From Antedon mediterranea (taxonomy: Eukaryota > Echinodermata > Crinoidea > Comatulida > Antedonidae): 64,000 nucleotides of DNA. The stretch is from NCBI RefSeq assembly GCF_964355755.1, contig NC_092679.1, forward strand, positions 372,001 through 436,000, written 5' to 3'. Position numbers and translations under genes: made by a program. Positions 1 through 32,600 of this stretch are shown in pieces. A model generated the notes under the pieces. That model saw nothing but the letters and a program-made list of their open reading frames with translations, did not search any database and was not told the DNA's origin. How positions within the stretch are numbered: the stretch's first letter is position 1; each line of letters begins with the position of its first letter.

Positions 1-150
1 GAATGCAGCTATCTCTATTAATGATCCTAAGTATCTAATAATATAAAAGAGACTTTAATTGCAATAGCAAACTCATGGTCCTTTTCATATTGAAAATGAT
101 AATGACTTGAGTGAGTTGAATGTTTTCGTTTAAATTATATTATTTCAAGT

Positions 151-290
151 AAAGCTCTCTACACTATCAACATTTATGTGACAAAAAAATGTGATGTGCC
201 CATATATGGACATGATGATAATCACTACCATGTTAGGGCACATCAAACTTTTTTTTGTCAAACTAGTTTGATAGTGTAGACAGAGCTTTA
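151..290. mobile_element. MITE-A copy
   Basis: A non-autonomous inverted-repeat element. It has ends AAGCTCT(G)TCTACACTATC and its inverse GATAGTGTAGACAGAGCTT, flanked by TA on both sides. The core carries ATATGGACATGATGAT and TCACTACCAT motifs. No coding capacity. Confidence 0.85.
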
Positions 291-668
291 TGCAATAGTC
301 TATTCAATATTATTTCCATTCAACGTAGTTTAGCCACAACATACAGATTAAAACTAGTTTGATAGTGTAGACATAGCTTTATGCAATAGTCTATTCAATA
401 TTATTTCCATTCAACGTAGTTTAGCCACAACATACAGATTAAAACTAGTTTGATAGTGTAGACATAGCTTTATGCAATAGTCTATTCAATATTATTTCCA
501 TTCAACGTAGTTTAGCCACAACATACAGATTAAAACTAGTTTGATTGTGTAGACAGAGCTTTATGCAATAGTCTATTCAATATCATTTCCAGCATAGCAT
601 AGTAGATTAGCCACAACATATAGATATTAATACATATCAAAACTAGCTTGATAGTGTAGACAGAGCTT
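260..668. repeat. 91-bp tandem repeat made from the MITE-A right end plus flank
   Basis: The right terminus of the preceding MITE-A with about 60 bp of flanking sequence is repeated. Starts at 260, 351, 442 and 533 are exactly 91 bp apart, with a diverged fifth start near 640. The units are nearly identical. Confidence 0.9.
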
Positions 669-982
669 TAGACTATCTACGTTTGAAATTCAAGTTTTGA
701 AATTGTTCTTTATTTTGTTTTCAACCGCTCCTTATATGATGACTTTGTAGCCTTCTTCTCTATCTCTGTATGTATACAGTACAAGCACATCAGTCACCCT
801 AGTGTAAAACCAAATGCAAGTATTTTAAACTGACTATGGCAACTTGGTTATTATTTTAAAAAAAGGGAAATGTCAGGTGACATACAACCCCATAGAGCTC
901 AAGAATCATGAAAATGGGTATTTTTGTTATTATTTAATCGTTTTAACAGCAGTCAATAAATAAATATAAAATAAAATCTTAC

Positions 983-21145
<20,163 letters not shown>

Positions 21146-21502
21146 GTCATAAAGTAAATATATAGACTGTGGGAATCCACGGTTTATTAAATATCATTGC
21201 TACATTGGTTTATTATTATGTTTAATTTAAAGAAATATAAAATATATCGTCTGCGATTGTGTCACATTTGTTTTCCTCTTGATGACCTCAAGACTGACCT
21301 TTTCTCCATTAAACCATCGATGCAAAAGTAAAAGTTATATTTGCAAGTAAATATCTTTTTAATAAAGTATAATAATTTAAAATCTAGTCATTATTCATTA
21401 AACATTTAATTATATCAGTCATAATGCACTATTAAACAATTTAGGCCTGATTCTGTATTCATTTTATAAGAAAGGCTGGATCGAGGGTCCACAATTTCCA
21501 AC
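21146..21502. promoter_or_regulatory. Shared divergent promoter region of GCN2 and POP7
   Basis: The start codons of GCN2 (minus) and POP7 (plus) are 357 bp apart, so both 5' UTRs and core promoters must lie here or overlap the genes. No convincing TATA box, initiator or CpG island is seen; the stretch is AT-rich. The call rests on the head-to-head layout only. Confidence 0.6.
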
Positions 21503-21913
21503 ATGGCGACTTCCATGGATGTTGAACAAACAAACCAAAACACACCAAAAGAAAAGCTTAAAATAGACTCAAATGAATTTATATTACGGAAAAGACTTCC
21601 TCCAAAGTTACCTAAACGTCAAAATGACATTTATATCAATACTAAAACGGATTTTAATGCACAACTTCAGCGATGCCGGAAAATACTTGATTCAGGCTGT
21701 GATGACGTAACTATTCACGGTCTTGGAGCAGCTGTCAACCGGGCGATCAACCTTGCGTTGCGGGTACAAGAGCTTTCACAGGGATCGCTAGAATTGGCCG
21801 TTAACACCTCTACCGTTGAACTAACAGACGACATTGTTGGAGATGGAGAAATAACAACTAGAGAAAGAAACAATTCTGCTGTTCATATTAAAATTTACAA
21901 ACATGAACATTAA
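21503..21913 (+). CDS. POP7: Ribonuclease P/MRP protein subunit POP7 (Rpp20)
   Basis: A single-exon gene of 136 codons (human POP7 has 140). POP7/Rpp20 has an Alba-like fold, pairs with Rpp25 and binds the P3 arm of RNase P and RNase MRP RNA in the nucleus and nucleolus, for tRNA and rRNA processing. Family signatures are LRKRLPPKLPKRQNDIYIN, TKTDFNAQLQRCRKIL, the GLGAAVNRAINLAL helix, ANTSTVELTDD and RERNNSAVHIKI. The Met at 21503 has a good context (CCAACATGG). A short variable N-terminus precedes the conserved core, as in other species. It is unlikely to be a retrocopy: it is intact, has no A-rich tail, and shares a promoter region with GCN2. Confidence 0.96.
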   Translation: MATSMDVEQTNQNTPKEKLKIDSNEFILRKRLPPKLPKRQNDIYINTKTDFNAQLQRCRKILDSGCDDVTIHGLGAAVNRAINLALRVQELSQGSLELAVNTSTVELTDDIVGDGEITTRERNNSAVHIKIYKHEH

Positions 21914-22031
21914 TTTAAATACAGATTTGAGAGTGAGAACTACAGTGCTTGTAATATAATAATCTAGCCTAAATAGAGTATTAATCAATAGTACAGATCA
22001 GAGGTTTACACTGAAGTGAAAGGAATCTAAC

Positions 22032-22037
22032 AATAAA
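22032..22037 (+). terminator. Candidate POP7 polyadenylation signal
   Basis: An AATAAA hexamer lies 119 bp after the POP7 stop codon. It is the first canonical hexamer downstream of the stop. Its use is inferred. Confidence 0.45.
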
Positions 22038-23571
22038 CTGTTCATAACTGGGTATATAGAAAGGGGAAAATATGTTATACTAAAACTTACTACAGTATAA
22101 ACGGATAATAAATAACCAGAAAATGAACACAGACACTTTTTCTCAGGGTTGTTCCACAACCATATAGTTTATTCAAGTGCACTCAGATTGACTCAACTAG
22201 GTTTTAGTACAAATACGATCAAACTTTAGCGTTAAGTAAACTTTTACTTACTTGGCACTGAACTCTAAAGTTTGATTAACTCAAATGTTAGTGTAGAATA
22301 AAATAAAACTTGTTAGACCTACAGTATTTTTAAAACATGACATTATGAACCATAATTAAACCATAGTTAATTGAAAGTATTTACTATGATTTAACTATTA
22401 AGACTCAATGAATGGATCTATACATATTATTAAGGACCCGTTGTTCACATCACATTTCACAAAAAATATGCGCATATCTTACTACGCATATTGTTCATCG
22501 CATCTTCAATAATTACAATAAAACCGCCATATTTACATTAGACCTATTAGGCCTATTACATACGTCAGAACATTGTTAATAGTAAACGTAAATGAGTAAC
22601 CGCTATCAATCAAGTTTATCGGTAACTCATAGCTATAGCATCAGTTTAGTTGAACAGAATTAACTTTAAGACGACCACCTCTAATTAAACACCATAGTTT
22701 GAAGAAACTGTTGGCACTATATAGAGTTTAATTAGGTGGAAAAAAACAAACGAAACGAGTAAAAGAAAATGCTAGATGCTATAAATTGTTGCAAAAGTTT
22801 CCGCCCACTTCATGATCGATAATCCAATAATGACAATATTAAAATATATTATTAGTCACAAAATAATAACTTGAATATAATAGTACGCATGATTTTCGTC
22901 ACACCAATTACTAATAAAATAAATAGTTGAGAGCAATCATCAATTACGTAATGTTTAACATTAATGATAAATTGAGACAATTCAATTCTCAAAGTTAGTT
23001 TTTTTTTTAAATGTACATATTAAAATAAAACCTCAACTTGACTGATTTACCTTATAAATATATAAAATCGTTGGTGTGATATTTATAATGCCTAATTCGT
23101 TGAACCTTTTTTTTACACCCTTATGTGTGGTTCTTGAGTCAGTCTATAACCCGCATGTCAACACGGAAACATTCCGTTCAAAATAGCATGGAAAAACAAA
23201 TGATATATGCCTATTTGTAAGCCCAATGGAAAAATAATAGTAGCGCACTTGGGAATTTTCCTGGAAAAAGTTGTACGCTGCATGTGCTGTTAATGCACGT
23301 CTCGTGGACGACGGTGTTTATATCAAGGAGTACACGTGGCAGACTTCTAATTACTTCTAATAACACCGTAAACGCATAACATTTTCAGAAAATTTTCCCT
23401 TTCCAATACGAGCTGCTTTTGAACTTTTTTTCTTCATAATGTAGTATGCATCATTGCTTAGTAAAATAATCCGTTCTGAAAAAAATAAATAAAACTTAAA
23501 TCCGACATACTAAAACATGACAAAATCATAAATGATAAAAAAAATAAATAGTATACGAACTTGACATAAAT
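22038..23571. other. POP7-MMP intergenic stretch, no gene seen
   Basis: AT-rich sequence between two converging genes. No open frame with recognisable protein similarity and no tandem array is visible. The MMP polyadenylation site should lie in its right-hand part, but no clear minus-strand AATAAA was picked out. Confidence 0.5.
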
Positions 23572-23682
23572 CATGCCCATATAATATGGACATGATGATT
23601 ACATAACTATCCTATTTAATTATATCACTACCATATTTGGGTACATCACACCTTTTTTTTTTAGTGTAGACAGAACTTTAAG
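23572..23682. mobile_element. MITE-A fragment beside the MMP stop codon
   Basis: The left terminus is missing. The core (ATATGGACATGATGAT, TCACTACCATATTTGGG) and right end (TAGTGTAGACAGAACTTTA) are present. It lies 13 bp beyond the MMP stop, hence probably in its 3' UTR. Confidence 0.8.
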
Positions 23683-23695
23683 TTATTTGCAAACT

Positions 23696-26600
23696 TTAAC
23701 TATGGAACGCCTCCGCTGCCTTCAGTTCACATTCATCATGCAGTACACACCAATCATACGTACTGTTAATATAAAATGCAGAAGTAACTCTTGCCGGTGC
23801 TCCTTTCCATAACTTTAACGTCGTCGTAGGATATCCTCTATCTACCCGTTTTAGCCTTTCATCAAATCGCCATACAAATGGTCCTTTAAAGAAATATGTC
23901 TTTTTTGTTTTCGGTATTGTCATCACCGCATCGATTCCTGAGTGCGGTATACGTGGATATCGTGTACTTATAGGTTGTTTGAATTTATTGAGATAAAAAT
24001 CGGAATATTCGTAGTAATATGAACCTGGAAATAAATAGAAAATATCAATTAATAGCGGTATGATTTTGGAGTTATCAGTTTGTATTTTATTACCGTGCGT
24101 AAATAGGGTTCAGCCTTTTCAATGATGTATACATCATGGGAGCTCTGTCTACACTATCAAACTTGATGTGCTCATATATGGACATGATGATGTCATATCA
24201 CTAGCTTAAGTGCAACCAAGACGCGATGATCATCCGAATTGTCGCCTTTGATAGGTCAACGAGCGCGCGTCGCTATTTACGTTCTTGCGTTGCGTCCTAG
24301 TAGGCTTAAGCTTGGTTCCCACTAGAGACGCAACGCGAGGACGTAGACGCAACGCAAGTGAGTTGGCCAATGACAACCAACACATCGAATAATTTATTGC
24401 TTGTGATTGTTCAGATCCCTTAAGTTGCGTTGCGTTACGTCTCTAGCGGCAACCACGCTTTAAGATATGCAGAGGAAGCATCAATGTTACGTTAAATACA
24501 AACTTTTTTGTGAAGAAAAGCACAATAATAAGTATGATTATAAAACAAATCTTCAAGATATTAAAGAATCATATTTAATACAAGTGTACTTTTGTCGGGG
24601 TGACAAATGGCACGAAGGGCTTCCATCTAGGAAATCTCCTTACGACGACGACTAACTAATGATAGATGTTTGAGCCTCCGAATGATGATTAAATTGTCTA
24701 GACACATCAAATCACACAAACTACCAACGAATGCATTTAAATGTATTGATATAATATTTCCCTTGTTAAATTACATTTTGATTGCATTATATTAATAGAA
24801 CAAGTCCAACCTTCACAATAATGAGTTCATGATATATTTAATAGAACAAGTCCAACCTTCACAAAAATGAGTTCATGATATATTTAATAGAACAAGTCCA
24901 ACCTTCACAATAATGAGTTCGTGATATATTTAATAGAACAAGTCAAACCTTCACAATAATGAGTTCATGATATATTTAAATTTATGATAATTTTTGACTC
25001 AATTAATGGAATCTATTTTCCCATACTATAATTTTGTTTTTTTGTAGATATGGGTATTTTTAGATTTAACTGCTTACTAAGTTCCATTTTAAACTTAGTT
25101 CCCACTAGGGATGAAACGCAAGGACGTACGTGCAAAGCAAAAAAAATTTGACCAATCACGACGCTATGGATCATCCGAATTGTCGCTTGTAATTGGCCAA
25201 TCCATTTGCGTTGTACGCACCTACGTCCTGCATTGTGTCCAATTAGGAAACCAACGAGAGTATAAGAATGCCTACATTTAAAAAAAACTCAATTTACAAA
25301 CCTTTAAAAAATATTAATTTTCCGTCCGTCGGCCTTTCATACGCTGCTTCGATTGGAGTCGGAAGAAGTCGGAAGAACGTAGACGCCACGTGACCCTCTT
25401 GTGGACTAACTAATTCGCCTTTGTGAGAAACTCTCCAAAATTTATGACTCTGAGGTAAAATAGAATTGTAATTTATTAAATTGAACATAATAGTACAAAT
25501 ACGGTGACACAAAGGGCCAAATTGCATGTTTTATATTGCATTTAATTCAATATATTAAATTTCATGGTTGTTTGGTATATCTACACTATCAAATTTTATG
25601 TGACAAACAATTTGATTTGCTCATATATGGACATGATGATGTCATATCACTACTTTGGGCATATCAATACCATATTTGGGCACATTACACTTTTGTTGTC
25701 ATACTAGTTTGATAGTGTAGACAGAGCTTTACAGAAGTTTACATTAAAACAATTATTGGTTTACTTACATCGAAGCTAAATAATTCTCCTCGGATTGCAA
25801 TAGTGGCATCGAATCCTGGGTCACAATATGGCTTTTTGATTTTTATTGGTTTTTTATTTGTAGGCAGACCTGTAAAAATAACAATGATTCTATTTAATCT
25901 TAAAGCTAGTATTCTTTTTAGGAATCATCATAACAATTTGAAGCGAATTAGTATGATTATGTAGAACATTAAAATCTAATAATTGTTAGACATTCGGAGT
26001 ATGATTATTTTAAACCTTGTAAACTATAGATGTTGTCTATAATACACAGAATTATATTATTACTCCATAATAGTAGATGCTTGTATTACGTATTATTACT
26101 CCATAATAGTAGATGCTTGTATTACGTATTATTTCTCTTGATTTATCAACCGATACAGATCTTCTTAATGGGTCATCTATCATAAATAATAACTAATATA
26201 CGCCTAAACAATCAAGAAAAATATGTATAGCACAGTATAATGCATAATTACGAAACACTAACCATATAAATCTTGAATTCCAGCTATATCATCTTTAGAG
26301 AGTTTATAATTTTGATTTTTCCGTTGGTAGTATCTGTACATTAGAGCCTCTGGATTTGTGGAATGCGATAACCCCAGTGTATGACCAATCTCGTGAGCTA
26401 ACACCGTAAATAAATTCCTATTATAATCTGAAACAAAACACAGGATAATGTTTAGAAAAACATTTTTAATTATATTTTTATATGGTCACACCTAACCGGA
26501 TCAGGCTAGATACGTCTATATTCGGATTAGAACAATGTAACAACTATAGGTTATAGCAATTAGAGTTACTGTAGATTGGCTAGGTTCCCTTGGAAGCAAC

Positions 26601-29600
26601 GCAACGATGTAAGCGCCACAAGTGAGTTGACCAATCATAAGCGACAGTGGGTGATCTATTCCGTCGTGATTAGTCTTTAATTACTTGTGATGCGCGCTTA
26701 CGCGTACTTGTGTTGCGCGTCCTAGTGGGAACAAAGCTTAAACTGGCACTATGTTGTTGTAGATATACGTCTACCTTTCTTACAACAAAATTGCCTAGTA
26801 ATCACGTTAATAAAACAGTGGTGGATTAATAAGAAATACAATTATGTAAAACTGGGTCTGCATAAATATTTAAATTACAGAATATTTAGGAAAGCAGCGA
26901 TATTTTAGGATCAGCGATGATAAATGCAAGGTCGTGATAAAGGGCCACTTGAGAGTCTTCATAATTCAATATTAAGTAAAGGATGTATAATAATATTAGG
27001 TCAACATGGTAAATCTATAAAGAGATTATTACGTATTTTTAGATAATATTTTAAATATTTATTATTTAAATAACAGTTAAAACATGTTGATATCGATCCT
27101 AAGTATTGTGAATTGTTGGTTATTTATTGTATCTCAGCCTAATGTCGTAGAATTTGTCGGCACTATGGAATCATAATGGAAGAATGAATTTAAATTCGAT
27201 AGGGGCCTATATACGGGTTTTTTAATACTTATATTGTGACATTTTTTGGGAGAGAATGAGAATGACAATGAGAACAGCCTGATTGATAATCTATAATCAA
27301 TGAAAATGACTAATTGCAACATACGTTGCTCTTCAACTTTTATATAAATATTCTTTCTTCGTGTAAAAGCATAACATTCTTTAAAACACTTTAGGCCTAA
27401 AGGAAAGAAAATTTCAGTTTATGGATTATACAAACTTTTTAAACATCTACAAATACCAACAATTTTTTAGCTTACCAAATAACAACAAAAACACACGTGC
27501 AATAGTTTCCTGTTATTAAATAGTACTTTGAACTGATTCATTTTATGAATGCTAAGTCTCGTTGAATTCGATATTAAGAACGTACTTTGTTAACATGTAC
27601 TATTTGTAGGAAGTATTACAAACGTCTTATCTATAACTAGCAGTTAATCCTCATGCCAACTGTTACTAGGAGTAAATACATACGGGTTAATAATTAAGGG
27701 GCCCTTGTGACGCAACCTATATACAGAAGAAAGTCATAGATTCAATTAAGAATTTTAAAAGTCACTTATTAGACAGTCTACTAAATTTTAATTAAACGTT
27801 AAATATTTACCTTTTGGTTTATATTTTGTCCAAAATTCTTCTCCATCAAAATGTATATCACCGTTTAACTCGCCATATCCTCCCATTAAGTGGTACGCAT
27901 GCGCGAGTTCGTTCCCAGGTCCGTCAAATTTCATTCGATCACCGTGAGATCTTTGAGCAAACTTTATCAAAGTGTCTGCTTCACCCCATTGCACTTCTTT
28001 GAATTTTAAAGGTGTAACATCACTCCACAGTTTGTATGCTGCCGCCACTATGCGATGCGTGTCACTGGCACTCATATCTGTTCTCCATGGATAACTTGCG
28101 ATTCTAAAAAAAAATAACAAGACCATATGTCTGCCATTTAAAAAAAAATCTAAGCAATATTTGATTCAGGTTGTAATTTTAATGTCAGATGAAGTTAAAT
28201 ACATACTATACATAGGCCTAACTTTATATGTTATTAATAGGTCATTATTCACAAAACGGTTCCATCATTATTGGAAGAATTAGGTATACGTTTCAAAAGT
28301 ATGTTTTCAATAATAATACTCAAAATGAGTAAACATTATGAATGAAGATCAATGCGTTTAGGCCTATGTATGCGTTTAAATAAAACTAACCTGTATGTAA
28401 TTAAATTAGTTTTCCATCTTATATTATAATGTGCGTATCTTTTACATCTTCCCGTTTGACAGATTGTGTAGTTTTCGTCTTTTGGTGATGGATCTTCTAC
28501 TCCACAATAAGTTATTTCTTCATTCGAGGATTTCCCATCTTCATCTATTGTCGTTTTGGAAGCTTCAATGATCTATTTTATAAACATAATAATAATTAAT
28601 GAAATATTTCCTCTAGAAATATTACCGTTATAATCTTATTCTAAGAAAATAGTAATTTTCAAGTAAATAATTTATATTAATATAATTTCTAAAACAAAAA
28701 GAACAAAACACGGAGATGCGTCTTTTATATAAATACCTTAAAAAAAAACCTTATTGTTTAATTGCTGCTTGTAAAAGTTAAATTTTATGTGTAGTTTTAT
28801 ACCATTTTAACTCTATTTTATGTTGATTGCTTGTTTTCTTTTCCTTTTATTTGTCTTGTTAATTATTTTGATCAAATAAATAAACGAATTAAATCAATAG
28901 GTCATTATGTACGTCATTTCATTCGTGACTTTTACTTGTTTATTTTTTTCAGGTTGTATTCGAAAAACATCGGAAACGGAAATTGTTGATGTAAACTGAA
29001 GATAAAGTGTGTTTATATGCCAAATAACATTACTCGTTCCATCTTGAGTCATTTGCATGTTGTTTAGATATTCTTTCTTATCGTTCCTCATTTGTTTAAA
29101 GTTCTCTGAACATGTCATTTATACCTTTCGCATAAAACTGTTGAGGTTTCCCCCATTGAGATTTTCCAAAATTAAGACACGTTGTTTCTGTTAAACTGTT
29201 GAGGTTTCCCCCAGTGAGATTTTCCACATTAAAGAGACTGTTGTCTCTGTTAAATGATAAGATTTCACCCACTAAGGTTTTCCTCAAACTTTCAAGATTT
29301 TACTCACTGATATTTCGAAAAATTAAGATCCGTTTGTTATTATAGAAGTTATTAAATCGACCATGTCTGTCAATTCAGATATTTAACAAATTGTTAAATC
29401 AAATAAATTACCGTTTGATCACTCTACAAATCAGCAACCTCGATTATACATAATTTTGTACACTTTTAATAACATCCAGCTTAAGCCATAATAGATATGG
29501 AAGTACCAATCCTCCTAATCAACTTAATTATAATAATCGACACCAATACTTCCGAAACCTCCTCTCGTGTCCCGAGGATACATCAACAAGGACTTATTCT

Positions 29601-32600
29601 GGTTTAAAGTTTACCATTATAACAAATTATTCAGATAAACCAATTTCTTCTTTAATTAATATCTTCTGATTAAATATCCCTTTCTGATTAAATAAGATTA
29701 AGGCATTCTGCCAATCGTAATAACTAATAATGAATGATAAGATGAAAATTAATTTAGAGATGTCTGTTTTTTAAGTGGGCCAAAAAGGTGAACTTTGAAT
29801 TTGGCTGCCTACATTTCATTTTAAAGATTCTACTTATCTGTCTGGTCTGCCTCGACCTGAAGCATGTGTTATTTTGTACTTTTCTGGTATTATTTCGTTT
29901 TAATCTAGATCTATGTCTAGCCTCTTATACACTCGTTTTGGCCTACTATCTGAATAACGACACACAACATGTACCATGTTTTTTTTTCGATTAAACTGAT
30001 TAAAACGTTGCCAAAGGTTTGGCTTAGCTACACTGGCTGCTGAGGTTACAGTTGTAAGTGGGTTGTGTATGGGAGGGGATAGACTACTTCCTGGCCTTCT
30101 GCCATGGAAAAATACATGAGAGAACTTTGTTTTGAATAAAAGACGTATAGGAATAAAACAATAGTTCTTTAAGTGACAATTTAAGTCGCCGGTGTTCCTT
30201 GTATCTCAAAGCGGGTTTTTTCACATTACGTCTGTCGATATAATAAACTCTATTTTATTTTAGCAATACATTAATCGTTTTTAAACATATTTCAAACATA
30301 ATGCCATATCGTTTATTCTTTTTCTTCCGATACACAAAATAAAAGACGTCATAACCGAGATCTGGCACGGCTTCTTAGCGTACTGTAGTCACATGGAACA
30401 CATAAGTGCGTAGTCGCGCGGCGTAATAGCTATATCGTATTACTTATTATATTTTTAATCAAATCATCTGTACCGTAACATGTCCACACAATTGAAAGCA
30501 ACCAGTAATGAATTATCCAGGTCCTTTCAATTTTAGCTACAGTAGTGTACCAGTACCCAGTCACTGGTTACTTTCTACATGTTCCTTCCTCATCTGTCAG
30601 TCCTAATTATAATCTTTATTAACACTGCTACCGTGTGAAATTAACTTAACTTGACTTTCGCCCTAGATACTAGTGACTTTCAACGTAAAATGTGCAATGC
30701 TTAAGGTTTTAAACAAACTCATGCATACTTTGAAAGCATGGCCATTCAACTTTCGCGCGATTTTCGTGTTTATTTATTATTAAAAAGCAGGATGAGTTTC
30801 CCAAACTTTGATCTTAATTCTAAGTCATTGTCGTAAGTTGTTCCAGATGGTAACTAATATTTCGCTTAATACTAGCATTCATGCGTTATGGTTATAAACA
30901 TTAAATATATACATATTATATACATTTTGGAAGGGAACCTATTTGTTCTAGTGAACCTTCAACCCAAAGTCTGTTCATGTAGACCTGTCATATTTGTTTA
31001 CGTTGAGTTACATCATGGACCTAGTCCATGGTTACATTAATGTAAATTGATGGGAAGAGTTTCACACACGATAACGTAAACATTGGGTATAGCCTACTTC
31101 CCAACAACTAAAAATGTCATGAAATTAGATTAACGAATTGGAGGACGTTTTCACACGAAGGAACCCCCAAATACGACAATTACATTACTAACGGAATATC
31201 TATGATAGGATTTGGTTCAAAGCATAGTATATACTGTTTGTTTTAAAATTTTACCAGATATTTCGCGAGAAGCCCGGTTACGGACACAACCTGTGCGTTC
31301 GTTCACACGATATTTCGCGAGAAGCCTGGTTACGGACACAACCTGTGCGCTCGTTTACATGATATTTCGCGAGAAGCCTGGTTACGGACACAACCTGTGC
31401 GTTCGTTCACACGATATTTCGCGAGAAGGCTGGTTACGGATAAAACCTGTGCGTTCGTTTACTCATGAACACCTGAGCTGCCGCATAATCGGAACACACG
31501 TACGTCGTCAGATTACAGGCCTTCGATCTCGCGGGATTATTTAAAAAGTATGGATTAAACAATTTCTAAAACCTGATTTATGGAAGCAATACAAAAAAAA
31601 ACAATTTGTTATTTGTAAAATGTGTATAATGCTTATCGTTTTCAACAAGATTCACTATATTGTTCATTCATTTCGACTAATTCACTTAATAAAGTAAATG
31701 GCAACTTGATCAGTCGCCGAGTTGCTGGCTCATGGGAGTTTCAATAACACTGTGAGCTATTACCTTGGTTACCCTTCCCTTCATACATGTGCAACATGTC
31801 TCGGATCAAAACAATTAATAAGAAAACTTAAATAAGGATACATCGGATATAAAGACGTTACAAGTCAAGAACTAAAACGTCAAAAAAATATTTTGTAAAT
31901 ACATATACAGTATAATATGCAGTGTTATGTTCCGGTTGTAAGTTTTGTCTTTTGTATATTTCTCCGTTCGTTATAGCGTATAGTAAATACTCTTAGTAAT
32001 TCCAAAATGGCACTTGGTGCATGTTTAGAATATTAGTATGGGGCGCCATTTATAAATATAAAAAATGGAAAACAAGGTACCCTTTTAAACAACAAGGACT
32101 AAACTATATTCTACTGACATTTAAGCTTAATAATCAAATGCATTCCGACACAAATGGTCTTTGTATCAGTTAACATGTCTATAAGAATTATAACTATGAT
32201 ATATCCTTGACGATGTTTCTAGGCCCATGAGAACAATAATAAGCCAGCATAATGATTAACGTATATTACTGATAATATTTCCTTCTAGTCTGGTAAAACA
32301 AAATCCAGACAGCTGAATAAGATTGGTAGAAAGAATAAAAACAGTAGGCCGGCCTAACCTAAGGATTTCAAATTAATTAGGCAGTTTGAGGGCATTCTTT
32401 CTATCCATCATTTTTTAGCGTCCTGGTACGTACCATGGCTGGTACGTACCATGGCTACAATTTTAAAATTGTAGCTGAAAGCGCGTTGGGTATAGATGTG
32501 CATGCACAATAACACTATGTAATAGGAGATCGATGTGCGTGCAGAATATAACATGACACGTCTATAGAAATGGTAATGTGCAGTAACGTCACGTCTTGGT

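Noticed and set aside
28894-29287. Missing MMP propeptide exon
   Set aside because: The two minus-strand frames here contain no propeptide-like motif and one crosses a 58-bp duplication; exon 1 and exon 2 already join in phase.
31212-31544. 110-codon plus-strand frame
   Set aside because: It runs across a 52-bp array and changes frame each unit; no protein family is visible.
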